Both the position numbers and the translations under genes were made by a program. Of a stretch of 64,000 bases of DNA, positions 45,581 through 55,739 are shown piece after piece. The notes beneath the pieces were generated by a model. The model made no database searches, was not told the DNA's origin, and was given only the letters and a program-made list of their open reading frames with translations. Origin of the DNA: Macrothele yani (taxonomy: Eukaryota > Arthropoda > Arachnida > Araneae > Macrothelidae); contig CM077011.1 in assembly GCA_039090855.1 (NCBI GenBank), positions 18,973,001 through 19,037,000 on the forward strand, given 5' to 3'. How positions within the stretch are numbered: the first letter of the stretch is position 1; the number at the start of each line of letters is the position of its first letter.

Positions 45581-45599
45581 ATGGCTCCGAATTAGAGAC

Positions 45600-47340
45600 A
45601 GGCCTCCTTTTATATTCAACAGAGCTGGTCACTGTAGTTCCAGTAAATCTCGAGAAAATAACAAAGAATGAACTGAACTCTCTACCTTGTAGAAGAAAGC
45701 AGCAACAACGCTTTGAGTAACTAGTCGTTCACGTTAGATTATCGTTTTTTGCGAAGAAAGGGTTTTAGAAAATTAATTTATTTTTCTCGACAAAACATGT
45801 CGGTATTACGAGTATGTAACATGATCGTGTATTCATTTGAAATCTACAAGTTACAAACCGCATTCTTAGTGGGAACCACTTTATAAAACAAGAACGATGA
45901 CACCGAATTTTCGGACCTAATAAGCACGTCGTTTGAATTATTTCAGACGCAGATTAAATATATCAAAGTTATTCATAGTTGATGGAACCGGTTCTAAATG
46001 AAATCAACCGCATTTCTATTATCGACAAAACATCCAAAAGCACTTAACTGGGACCAACGGCTAAAAAACGTGTTAAGAAAATTAACAAACAGTGCGCAAA
46101 ACGTTTCTCATAGCAGGAGGAAGGTAACTGAGCAAAGCGGTTTTCAAATCGAAGAGTTAAAAGAAGAAACATAGAAGGAAACATGATATAACAGTACGCC
46201 TCCTAGTGGAAGAATTTTGCATAAAGGAAAATTTGAAAATATGCGAGAATTATACTTCATGCCAAAGGCTATGCTATCCAAAAAGAGCTTTTCAATACGT
46301 CTCCCATAAGCAGAGGTACCGAGAAAAAGGTTTTGACTTTTACGCCCTCTAGCTGGAAAGCTGTACATTATTAAAAGAGAATGATGTTCCCGATCTTCAT
46401 TGTAGCAAATGGCGTACAGTGAAAAGAGGAATTTCAAAATAGGGTTTTTAAAAGCGGGTATACAGCTACAAAGAGAAGAACACAAGCACCACCTAGCGGC
46501 AGAACTGTGAACTGCAAGAATTCTCAAGCAGAAACCTAAAGTGTTGAACAATGTAAATAGTACCTGGTGTTATATGCATTTTCTTAATCACACATTTAGA
46601 GTCAGAGATATGGAGAAAAACAAGCAAAAAACGTAAAGCGGAAAAATTGTGCATTGTTTTGGGAGGAAAATATGCACAAAACGTTTTTCGTAGTTAATAC
46701 GATTTGAACAAAAAATAATTTTTTCTATCTGGTTACCAGTTCAGTAGATATTGCTGTAAATGGAAAACGCAAGATTGCACCCCGTAGTGGCACACGTGTG
46801 CATTAAAAAAAAAATTAGGAAAAACATTTACCACCCGAAACGCTCTCCAACAAAGAAAGAATTATTTTTCAAAACAGACGCTTAGAAACAGAGATGTCGA
46901 CAAAGGTATTATGTACATCTACGCCGCCTAGCGAAAGAACTGTGCATTTTATAAGCGGGAGTATTCTCAAAATATTTTCCGAGATGAGCGGCATTGGCTC
47001 AGGATAAATGTTTTAACCGAATTTTCAGAAGCTTAGATTTTGCTGCAATTACATTAGGAGCAGAGATAAATACTTACGCCCCCTTGTGACAAAATCATTC
47101 TTTACCGAGAATTAGGAATTATATGCAAAATATATCCCATCAGAAGCTGTATCCGATGCAGGAAGAATTTTCTAAGTAAGGCTTTAAAAAGCATAGATAT
47201 CGGGAAAATCGCAATTTACCTTTGCGTTTTGTAGGGGGAAATCTTTTCACTGCTTGAAAAAGAAACTTTACTTAAAATAGTCTTCGTTATAAATGGCACT
47301 CAAAGGAAAGATATTTTTTCTCCATCCGATATTTAGAAGC
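45600..47340 (-). repeat. Diverged long repeat, related to 58.7-61.1 kb
   Basis: A series of loosely similar segments each contains a phrase such as ACGCC.CCTAG.GG..AGAACTGTGCAT, AGAAATATCGAGAA-like text and AAAACGTTT. They are spaced unevenly at about 130-250 bp. The same phrases appear in the opposite orientation at 58.7-61.1 kb. Both blocks share an end with GTCCGTCCGT and TGTGGACACCATAT (reverse complement at 48950-48975, direct at 58712-58745). A Tc1 element (47346-48784) is inserted near the end of this copy. Confidence 0.5.
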
Positions 47341-47345
47341 AAATA

Positions 47346-48784
47346 CACACATCGTCAAAAAATAATTGCACCCAGAAGGAAGCAACTGACAGGAATGAAA
47401 CTTGGTGGGTAGGTTTGATATCGTCAGACATGCAAATGGCTCAAGTATCACGCTCGGCCGCGCATGTGACGCAAGCAAGGAGGGGTCGTAGAGCTGGGTC
47501 TGACCGGCTATATAAGGTCATCCTGTTGAGCGTGATTGCCATTCTGACTCGTGCTGTTGTGTTGATTGCTTTTTTTGCAAGTGATGTATGCCTCGGAGGA
47601 ATGTTCGGAGACAATTTGAGCAGTTGGAGGAGTTCGGGAGGGGCCGCATCGTCGGGCTCCGTGAAGTGGGATGGTTTTATCACCATATTGCGCGCCATAC
47701 CTGTCGCGCGGATGTCATCATAGCACGATGTTGGCGGCAGTGGACAGAACAAGGCGCGCAGCAGCGATGGAAAGGGTCTGGGAGACCTAGACGAACCACA
47801 GAGAGAGAGAGAGAGGACCGACGGGTTGTCCGACATGCGTGGAGCGACCCAACAGCCACTATTGCGGATATTCAGGGAGCAGTGGTGCCCTCCATGCATC
47901 GTCCGATTAGTGCCAGCACCATTGACAGACGGCTGCACAACGTAGGACTACATGCACGCAGACAGTTACGACGACTGCTCTTCACACCATTGCATCGCCC
48001 CTAAGGACTGCAATGGCGTCGTGCCAGACTGTTAAGGGGCAACGCAGAATGGCAGCGGGTGATTTTCAGTGACGAGTCCAGCTTTTGTCTTGGAAGAGAC
48101 GACGAACTAATCCGTGCGTGGAGGTACCGTGGTCAGCGTCAAGATGAACGGTTTGTTGTCGTGCGTCACACGTCCAGAAGGTCTGGTGTCATGGTGTGGG
48201 GTGCAATTTCCACCGATGTCAGATTATCTTTGGTGTTCATTTACAGGCATTTGACAGCACAGCGTTACGTTAATGAGGTACTGCAACCAGTGGCCCTACA
48301 TTTTCTGAACGCTCACTCCCGTGCTATTTTCCAACTAGACAACGCTCGACCGCATAGTGCTGCTGTCTCAAGAGCTTGCCTTCAAGGCACTGACACTTTT
48401 CCGTGGCCAACCGTATCTCCAGACCTATCGCCGATTGAAAATGTGTGGGATGCTATTGGACGCTCTATCCGCACTCCACCCCTACCGCATAACCTGCAGG
48501 AACTGCGTGAGAAGATTCAAGCTGCATGGGATGTATTATCGCAGAACACCATTAAGAACCTGTACTACCCCATGCCTAGACGTCTGGCATGCTGTGTGAG
48601 CAAACATGGCGGCCAGACGCTATACTGAGAGACACTACTTATTGGCGTGTAGCTCAATCAATATTGCCCATGTCAGTCTCAATGTTTAATCATTTATTGT
48701 GCCTGGTAACCTTTACCTTCCTCCCGAATAGCATTGCAATCCGACACGTCCTTCTCGGTTCAACTATTTTTTTGACGATGAGTG
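47346..48784 (+). mobile_element. Tc1-like element with TIRs and TA duplication
   Basis: The ends are CACACATCGTCAAAAAATAA (left) and CACTCATCGTCAAAAAAATA (right, reverse complement), both continuing into AGAAGGA. TA is at 47344-47345 and 48785-48786. The length is 1439 bp. It interrupts the diverged repeat that spans 45.6-49.0 kb. Confidence 0.93.
47588..48628 (+). pseudogene. Tc1-like DD32E transposase, single stop
   Basis: One frame from MPRRNVRRQFEQLEEFGRGR (first helix-turn-helix) through SASTIDRRLHNVGLHARRQL (second) to the stop at 48628. It is interrupted only by TAA at 48002-48004, just before LQWRRARLL. Catalytic motifs: FSDESSFCLGRDD, GVMVWGAIS, LDNARPHSA, SPDLSPIENVWDAI. All three acidic residues are present, with 32 residues between the second Asp and the Glu. 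The C-terminus is KHGGQTLY. A short GA microsatellite (47799-47813) lies in the linker. At about 346 codons it has family length. It is related in organisation to 19228-20274 but has different TIRs. Confidence 0.93.
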
Positions 48785-48789
48785 TATAT

Positions 48790-49325
48790 GGAATGAAATG
48801 CATTTTGAGCTAGATAGCATCTCCATTTATGCCCTATAGCGACAGAGTTGGGCATGATAAGAACCGCAATGCAAAGATCATCGAACTCACATTTTAGGTT
48901 TTCAAAAGCAAAAATAATTTTTAAAATTGGACTAACATTTGCTACGATATGGTGTCCACAGACGGACGGACATGATAAAAAGGCGCCATCTCTTTTTTAT
49001 TTATTTTACAAAAGAGGTGCTGGATAGAAGGTGGTAAGTGAGCAGTATAGATGTTTCGTTTTTCTGCTTTTTTTGTTTTTTTGACGTTTTCTCCACGAAG
49101 GAAATATTTGGGCTTCTACATAAAGCATTCGTTATACGGTAGATGCTCGATGTTCCTCATTCATTATGATAAAAATATGGTGACTTTAATTGAAATGTGT
49201 GGACGAATTTCTTTAAGCCGCACGATTTACTGTTTATCAGAAAACATTTTGAATCCTGCATCTGCTTAACCCTAATATTAATTTTCGAATCAATCTTTTA
49301 AATACTATATGTATATTATGTTGAC
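48790..49325. other. End of the diverged repeat, otherwise nothing recognised
   Basis: TGGTGTCCACAGACGGACGG at about 48950-48970 is the inverted counterpart of the start of the repeat at 58.7 kb. The remainder is AT-rich. Confidence 0.45.
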
Positions 49326-49329
49326 AACA

Positions 49330-49702
49330 CTAATCAGTCACCGAACTCAAGTGCACATAAAAGGGTTTATTCGCCGAAATTAATACATACTTGGCCCCCT
49401 TTTGGCAGTTATGGCTGCAGCGATGCTCCTGTGCATCCACTCTTGTTTTTTGAATTGGGTGTTTAACGACCACCATGAGCAACGCGGTCAGCTATAAGCA
49501 GACGCCCGTCCCTAATTTAGGGCCACTGACTCCAAGGTATGGAGAGGGCCAGACCCGAAAGAAAACATGACAGTCATGTATCACCGGGATTCGAACCCGG
49601 ATTCATCTGAGTGGAATGGTCAGAAGCCAGCGCTTAGACCACTGCGCCATCGGAGCTGCTGCATGCTTTCCACGAGATGCCAATAATTCTGTATCGGAGC
49701 TT
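49330..49702 (-). pseudogene. Tc1-like transposase C-terminus split by a SINE
   Basis: The minus strand at 49702-49665 encodes IQNYWHLVESM. Below the SINE, 49436-49380 encodes MHRSIAAAITAKRGPSMY and a stop, the standard Tc1 ending. Removing the SINE and one TGCAT copy joins them as LVESMHRSIAAAI in one frame. The 3' flank (AACTCAAGTGCAC, near 49340-49360) is probably the element's end. The rest of the gene was lost or separated by the TRIM that follows. Confidence 0.75.
49437..49659 (-). mobile_element. SINE family S1 inserted in a Tc1 copy
   Basis: A 223-bp SINE. Its head on the minus strand starts CCGATGGCGCAGTGGTCTAA and has the B box GGGTTCGAATCCC. The body contains GGAGTCAGTGGCCCTAAATT and GCTTATAGCTGACC. 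TGCAT is duplicated at 49432-49436 and 49660-49664. The A and B boxes are well preserved. Confidence 0.85.
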
Positions 49703-50126
49703 TCGTTAAAACAAAAGTTTGTCCTTGATGAAGATCGAACCTGTGCTCCCTCACTTCGGAGTTAGTTGCTCTCCCAACTAAGCTACACGGACGGAATGTA
49801 TCGCTGCACATTTGTCGTCTTGATACGTGCTTTACCTCTGTAGTACCCCACATCATGTCTCTCTTAATTTTTTTTAAAAGCGAAAAACTAATTTTTCATT
49901 AATTCTAAACGATGTGTGGAACAAACATCACACATGTTTCGAAAAACCTAACGGAGAGAACGTCCGTTTTTAGGTTCTGGCTCCAATGTGAAAACACAAA
50001 TGTATCCGTGGAACTCGCGCCATCGCAGTCCGGAGTAAGTTGCTCTCCCAACTGAGTTGCACGGACGGAATGTATTACTGTAGATTTGTCGTCTCGACAC
50101 GTGCTTTACCTCTGTAGTACGTCACA
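49703..50126 (-). mobile_element. Complete TRIM family B element
   Basis: The sense strand is minus. The 5' terminal repeat 49987-50126 starts TGTGACGTACTACAGAGGTA and ends TTTTCACA. One base later comes TGGAGCCAGAACC (49973-49985), a diverged primer-binding-like site. The interior contains a GTGTGATGTTTGTTCCACAC hairpin. The 3' repeat (about 49703-49852) starts TGTGGGGTACTAC. tRNA-like modules are at 49721-49792 and about 50003-50066, with the acceptor-like strand GTCCGTG and B box GGTTCGATC. No ORF. Confidence 0.8.
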
Positions 50127-50129
50127 GTT

Positions 50130-50980
50130 TTCTCTATTCCTTTTGCTGAGCTTCCGCAAGAGCTGCCGTAGAGGAAGGGCCTTACCCACCAAGATTGGTA
50201 CCGCTATTCCAGCTCGCCCGATAGATATTCTATTCGATATTGATAGGGACCTTGGACCTGCCAATACAACCCTCTGACTTCTTATTCCTCATGTTAATGT
50301 GACGTACAAATGAAATGCACAACAGTCTGCTGGCGAGTATTAATTACGAAAACAGCCGCTCAGAATTATGAAGTTGTGAGATCGAATCTCACTGTGGTCA
50401 AAAGAAGAATCATACAGGCGAACCAAAAAAAAATGATTTTTTTTTTACCGTGAGGATTGAGATAAAAAATGTGCGACGTTTTTTATTAACGTCAACCGAT
50501 AGTAACCCTGGGCTGCCAATCAAATGGCAGGCCAGGGTTACTATTGATTGACGTTAAATCCGGTAAGTGAAATTGTGCGCCCGCCTTTTTCAGTTGGTGA
50601 GGATGATGTGGCGTATGAGTAAATGGGCAAAGTAGCAGAGAAAAGCGGGAGGAATGGGAGCTCGAATGGAAGAACGGCTGCACCAGAGGTGGAAGGTGTG
50701 GCTTCCAATCCCATTGTCGGCTGAGAGGTTGTAACAGGTCTAGATAGACTTTCCTGCTTGTGTGGCGTAGCAATGCATCTCACTAAAGCAGAATGGCGTA
50801 CTGCCAAAATGTACGTAGTTCGAAATTGTTGATAACGTTATCGTATATGGCGGCCGTTAGGCTGGAGGACAGTACACGTGGCGCCAGTTGCCAGGTGACT
50901 ACAAGTTGGGAAACACGGAGTTATTCTGTCTTTTGTTTTAAGTCATGGTTTAATGATAATCGGAAGCAACTTCGAAGGAT
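50130..50980. other. Intergenic DNA with a palindrome and a possible tRNA-like relic
   Basis: At 50330-50410 a segment ending GAGATCGAATCTCACTGTGG resembles a decayed tRNA head. The palindrome at 50487-50557 is listed separately. A minus-strand ORF of 88-93 codons beside it has no recognised domain. Confidence 0.4.
50487..50557. repeat. Hairpin, 33-bp arms, 6-nt loop
   Basis: The arm TTAACGTCAACCGATAGTAA plus CCCTGGGCTGCCA pairs with 50525-50557 with three mismatches, around the loop ATCAAA. Confidence 0.85.
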
Positions 50981-51057
50981 ATATTGGGTTGTCGGAAAAG
51001 TCATGACGTATTTTAGCCATGTTTTGCAAAGGCCATTTTTGATAGAAAGAACAAAGA

Positions 51058-52166
51058 TCAATCAATGATATCATGCCCGTTTTGTTCGATAACCTTTTGC
51101 CATCTTTCAGTGAGCTGCAGAATGCCTCGTTCATAGAAGGACCTATCTTTCGTGGCGAAAAACTGTACAAGGTGCTGATTTACAGCCTCATCTGAATTGA
51201 ACGTTATACCACGCAAGGACTGTTGAAGAGAGCGAAACAAGTGAAAGTCTGATGACTCAAAGTCAGGCGAGTATGCAGGTTGCGGCAACACATCCCACTC
51301 AGGCTCCAATAATTTTTGGTGGGTGATCAAACTTGTGTGTGCTCTCGCGTTGTCGTGATGGAACACAACACTTTTACGATGAACGAGTTCTGGACGTTTC
51401 TGGATCATGGATTCGTTCAAACTGTCCAATTTCCAACAGTACACATTCGTATTGATTGTTTGGTTCCGTGGTAGGAGCTCGAAAAACATGACACCTTTAA
51501 GATTCCACCACACTGAGACCAGAACCTTTCGCTGATGAATGTCTGCTTTGAATGACGTTTGAGGTGAAGCAGCACGTCGGGACCAAGACCTTTGCGCTGC
51601 ACGTCGGGACCAAGACCTTTGCTCTGCACGTCGGGACCAAGACCTTTGCGCTGCACGTCGGGACCAAGACCTTTGCGCAGCACGTTGTTGTACACAATCC
51701 ACTTTTCGTCACCAGTTATCAGTCGCTTCAAAAAAGGATCGTTTTCCTCACGTTTAATGAGCATACCGCAGATGTTTATACGCGCCGTCAATTGAGCTTT
51801 TTTGAGTTCATGAGGAACCTACAAATCGAACTTGCTTACAAATCCCAGCTTCTTCAGGTGGATCTGAACTCTTTAATAATATATGTGCAATGTGTCTGCA
51901 ATATCTCGTGTCGTGTAACGTGGGTTTGACTCGATAAATGCCTAGATTTGGTCGTCATGAACATCGGTTGGCCTCCCGGACCGAGGAGCATCTTTGAGGT
52001 CAAAATCACCAGCACGGAATTTTGCAAACCATCGCTGGCACTGACGTTCTTCTAGAGCATTATCACCATACACTTTACGCAACTTTTCACAAACTCGACG
52101 CATGTTCTTCCCTTTACGAAAGTAAAACAGTAAAATATGGCGAAAATGCACAGTTTGGTCTTCCAT
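51058..52166 (-). pseudogene. Mariner transposase with stop, frameshift and 27-bp expansion
   Basis: MEDQTVHFRHILLFYFRKGK starts at 52166. The helix-turn-helix region continues to QRWFAKFRAGDFDLKDAPRS and GRPTDVHDDQI, then a stop. The linker and RLITGDEKWIVYNN (first Asp) follow in another frame. The rest (51058-51702) reads VWWNLKGVMFFELLP, VVFHHDNARAHTSL (second Asp) and YSPDFESSDFHLF (third Asp, 34 residues on), ending QNGHDIID. Between VYNN and SPQTSF the usual single RSWSRR segment is present four times as QRSWSRRAA. The YSPDL to YSPDF change is mild. It is inactive because of the lesions. Confidence 0.93.
51575..51682. repeat. 27-bp tandem repeat within mariner coding region, 4 copies
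   Basis: The unit CGTCGGGACCAAGACCTTTG plus CGCTGCA occurs at 51575, 51602, 51629 and 51656. 27 bp is nine codons, so the expansion itself keeps the frame. Confidence 0.95.
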
Positions 52167-52365
52167 CTTCAACTTGATGTCAAATCTCCGCAAATCAACC
52201 AAATCCCTCGCTATTCCTTTCAGACTGCAGCTAGAACTAGCACCTGTCGAATGCCATAGCGATAACATAGCTGCGCATACCTCTAGTACTTCCAAAACCG
52301 CCCAACCGCCATCGGGTGCCAAAATACGTCATGACGTTTCCGACAACACAATAAATTGTTGCCAG

Positions 52366-52530
52366 TCTCTTCTAATTAGGGGCCATTGGTTCAAAGGGAG
52401 GGAGAGAGCGAAGACAAGCACACCATCCGTGCTGCTTCTTGCGAAACCCGAACTCGAGCCCAGATTGGACGACTAGTCAAAACAGCCCTCTGAACACCAG
52501 GCCATCTGGGCGGAGTGTTAGACGCAGTAA
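52366..52530 (-). mobile_element. SINE family S1, decayed, beside the mariner
   Basis: The minus strand carries GATGGCCTGGTGTTCAGAGG (A box region), GGGCTCGAGTTCGGG (B box region) and ACCAATGGCCCCTAATTAG (body), as in the other S1 copies. Its 3' end lies at the mariner boundary, so the mariner may have inserted into or next to it. Confidence 0.6.
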
Positions 52531-52534
52531 ATTA

Positions 52535-53262
52535 ATGATGCGTCTGAATGGGCTGCTATGTTTGGAATTTTCTTCTACAAAGTGACGCTTGTAACTGTTA
52601 AAAAACAAGCACTTTTCCTACGTATGGCAACTGTAAGCTATAGTTCACAAACAAAAGAAAGGCATATACCGATGGTTTACGGCATATGGATGCCGTGGGG
52701 TTTACTAATTTCTATAAGGTCATTCTCAAGAAAACTTTAAAATTACGTCGCTGTGGAAAGCGAATCTAACCAGCTTCTCCCTGTTTACGTTCGAGGTTGC
52801 TCTAAATCACTTACGATATATTCAACTTTATCCATACATGGATGGGAAATCGTCATGGACTTTACAATAAAACGGGAATTGCTTCGACCCGAAAGTTGTC
52901 TAAATTCCTGATGTGCATCTACTTAGCTTCAGTTATTTGGAATTTCAGTGTCCTGCTTGGTTTAACGGTAGAATCCTCGTATGTAAATTGGGAGATGAGG
53001 GTTCGATTCCCGTTCCAAGGCGATGTAATTTTATAGTTATCTGAAATATAACTATACATGGGAAGCAGTCAGGGCCCCATCTAGAAAGAATTTTCGGGGA
53101 GGGTTCTGAATTTGAAAATTACTTTTCACCGTATATTTGCATATGTTGAGCTTTTTTCTCGATCACATTTTTTTTGTGCAGGAATGTTGTCTAATTAATA
53201 CTCCCCATCTTTCAAATACTGACTTATTAAGATTTATAAAAGTTTCGTGCTAAATGAGATAT
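52535..53262. other. Intergenic DNA with a tRNA-Gly-like relic
   Basis: At about 52955-53025 the plus strand reads TTGGTTTAACGGTAGAATCC, then GGGTTCGATTCCCGTTCCAA, with A and B boxes like a Gly-type tRNA. The acceptor ends pair poorly (TCCTGC against TTCCAAGG region). I take it for a tRNA pseudogene or SINE head, not a working gene. The rest shows nothing. Confidence 0.45.
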
Positions 53263-55040
53263 ATTAAAACCAAGGTAAAGCTGCAGTATACACGATTTAA
53301 CTTTTCCCTAAAATCTTGCAAAGTAAAATGGTATTTATTTACAAGTTAAAAACATACATTAAGCGCAAGAACTTTCGGAGCTACCCCAGCTCCATCATCA
53401 GGCCGATTGCACGAAGGGAACACTCAGCAGTTAATATACACAGTCATATTAACTGCTGACTGTTTTGTATGTAGTTTATTACAACTGTGTATATTAACTG
53501 CTGACTGTTCCCAGTCATTTTAGTTTATTATAGTTGTGTATATTTACTGCTGACTCTTCCCAGTCATTGTAGTTTACTCTAACTGTGTATATTAATTGCT
53601 GACAGTTCCCAGTCATTGTAGTTTACCTTAACTGTGTATATTAAATGCTGACTGTTCCCAGTCATTTTAGTTTATTATAACTGTGTATATTAACTGCTGA
53701 CTGTTCCCAGTCATTGTAGTTTACTGTAGCTGCGTATATTAATTGCTGACTCTTCCCAGTCATTGTAGTTTACTCTAACTGTGTATATTAATTGCTGACA
53801 GTTCCCAGTCATTGTAGTTTACCTTAACTGTGTATATTAACTGCTGACTGTTCCCAGTCATTTTAGTTTATTATAACTGTGTATATTAACTGCTGACTGT
53901 TCCCAGTCATTGTAGTTTACTGTAGCTGCGTATATTAATTGCTGACAGTTCCCAGTCATTGTAGTTTACTATAACTGTGTATATTACCTGCTGACTGTTT
54001 GTTCCCAGTCATTTTAGTTTATTATAACTGTGTATATTAACTGCTGACTGTTCCCAGTCATTGTAGTTTACTGTAGCTGCGTATATTAACTGCTGACTGT
54101 TCCCAGTTATTCTAGTTTACTCTCACTGTGTATATTAACTGCTGACTTTTCCCAGTCATTGTTGTTTAGTGTAGCTGCGTATATTAACTGCTGACTGTTC
54201 CCAGTCATTTTAGTTTACTCTAACTGTGTATATTAACTGCTGACTGTTCCCAGTCGCAGTAGTTTACTCTAACTGTGTTTATCAACTGCTGACTGTTCCC
54301 AGTCATTTTAGTTTATTATAACTGTGTATATTAACTGCTGATTGTTCCCAGTCATTGTAGTTTACTGTAGCTGCGTATATTAATTGCTGACAGTTCCCAG
54401 TCATTGCAGTTTACCATAACTGTGTATATTAACAGCTGACTGTTCCCAGTCATTGTAGTTTACTATAACTGTATATATTAATTGCTGATAGTTCCCAGTC
54501 ATTTTAGTTTATTATAGTTGTGCATATTAACTGCTGACTGTTCCCAGTCATGTTAGTTTATTAAAACCGTGTATATTAACTGCTGACTGTTCCCAGTCAT
54601 TGCAGTTTGCTATAACTGTGTATATTAATTGCTGACAGTTCCCAGTCATTTTAGTTTATTATAGTTGTGTATATTAACTGCTGACTGTTCCCAGTCATTG
54701 TAGTTTACTATAACTGTGTATATTAATTGCTGACTGTTCCCAGTCATTTTAGTTTATTATTACTGTGTATATTAACTGCTGACTGTTCCCAGTCATTGTA
54801 GGTTACTGTAGCTGCGTATTTAACTGCTGACTGTTCCCAGTCATTCTAGTTTACTATAACTGTGTATATGAACTGCTGTCTGTTCCCTTCGTGCACTCGG
54901 CTTAATGACGGAGCTAGGGTAGCTCCGAACGTTCTTGCCCTTCATATATGTTTTTAACTTGTAAATGAATGTCATTTTACTTTGCACGTTTTTAGGGAGA
55001 AGTTAAATCGTGTATAAGACAAATTCACCTTGGTTTTAAT
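53263..55040. mobile_element. Foldback element carrying a 49-bp minisatellite
   Basis: Long inverted arms of about 160 bp (53263-53424 and about 54873-55040) share ATTAAAACCAAGGT at the tips, CACGATTTAACTT.TCCCTA, AACATA, GGAGCTACCC.AGCTCC and GAAGGGAACA. Everything between is one tandem array. There is no transposase frame. The structure matches foldback-type or long-TIR non-autonomous DNA elements. The target duplication was not resolved. Confidence 0.82.
53425..54880. repeat. 49-bp minisatellite, ~29 copies
   Basis: The unit is CTGTGTATATTAACTGCTGA, then CTGTTCCCAGTCATTGTAGT, then TTACTATAA. Successive CCCAGTCATT motifs are 49 bp apart (for example 53706 and 53755). Variants (TGTAGCTGCG, TTTATTATAA, GACAGTTCCC) alternate in blocks, which indicates block-wise duplication. 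Confidence 0.95.
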
Positions 55041-55183
55041 GTACTGACTTATTTGCTATACTACTTACACAAATATATGGATATATGTACCCTCCCTCTA
55101 TTTAAGCACATTTCGATGAGAGTTTAAAACCTCAAAACGCATCCCTGGTTAAGGTGCTGGAAGCAGTAAAAAGCGGGTATCTA

Positions 55184-55735
55184 TGTGCAACGAAAACTCA
55201 AATTTGCGGGGGCTGGGCTCGAGCTCACATTCTTCTCCGGAACAAATTTTCCCAATTAAGCTGCCCCTATAAGCGCGTAACACTGCTACCTGCAGTCTGG
55301 ACATGTAAGTCACCTCTGTAGTGCGTAACATATACCCCCCCCCTTCGAGAAAGGCGGGGGCACGAAATAGAAGGTTTCGGGTCTGCTGAGAAAACCATGC
55401 TTGAAGTAATCTTCTATAAAAGAAGTAATTCTAACTGATTCCAGAATATCTGTTCACGAATCGTCACACATTTTTTTGAAGTGTTGAAGGAATCGTTATT
55501 AATTCCAGATGATGTATGGAACGAACACCACAGATCTTTCGAAGAACCTAACGGACAACAGATCCATTTTTACGCTCGGGCGTCAATGTGAAACTCCAAA
55601 TTTGCCGGTGGCGAATCTCGATTCCTCATACTTCTGCTGCGAAGTCGAATAATTTTCCAATTAAGCTACTCCGACAAGAGCTTATCACTGCTACTTTCCA
55701 TTTTGATTTGCGCGTCACCTCCGTAGTGCGTCACA
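55184..55735 (-). mobile_element. Complete TRIM family C element
   Basis: The sense strand is minus. The 5' repeat 55587-55735 starts TGTGACGCACTACGGAGGTG and ends AGTTTCACA. One base later comes TGACGCCCGAGC (55574-55585), two or three changes from the family A primer site. The interior is about 256 bp. A purine tract GAAGGGGGGGGGTATA immediately precedes the 3' repeat (55184-55330), which starts TGTTACGCACTACAGAGGTG. Each repeat has a tRNA-like region with GTAGCTTAATTGG and a weaker B box (TCGAGCCC or TCGAGATTC). No ORF. A target duplication was not clear. Confidence 0.75.
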
Positions 55736-55739
55736 ATGC

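Larger units (their letters stand above)
50984..52351 (-). mobile_element. Mariner element with TIRs and TA duplication
   Basis: The ends are TTGGGTTGTCGG and TTGTGTTGTCGG (reverse complement), both continuing AAA.GTCATGACGTATTTT, with TA at 50982-50983 and 52352-52353. The length is 1368 bp, slightly above the usual 1.3 kb because of an internal tandem expansion. Clean ends suggest recent insertion; the gene inside has since decayed. Confidence 0.93.

Noticed and set aside
52955..53025. tRNA-Gly gene
   Set aside because: A and B boxes are visible, but the acceptor ends do not pair well. A pseudogene or SINE head is more likely.
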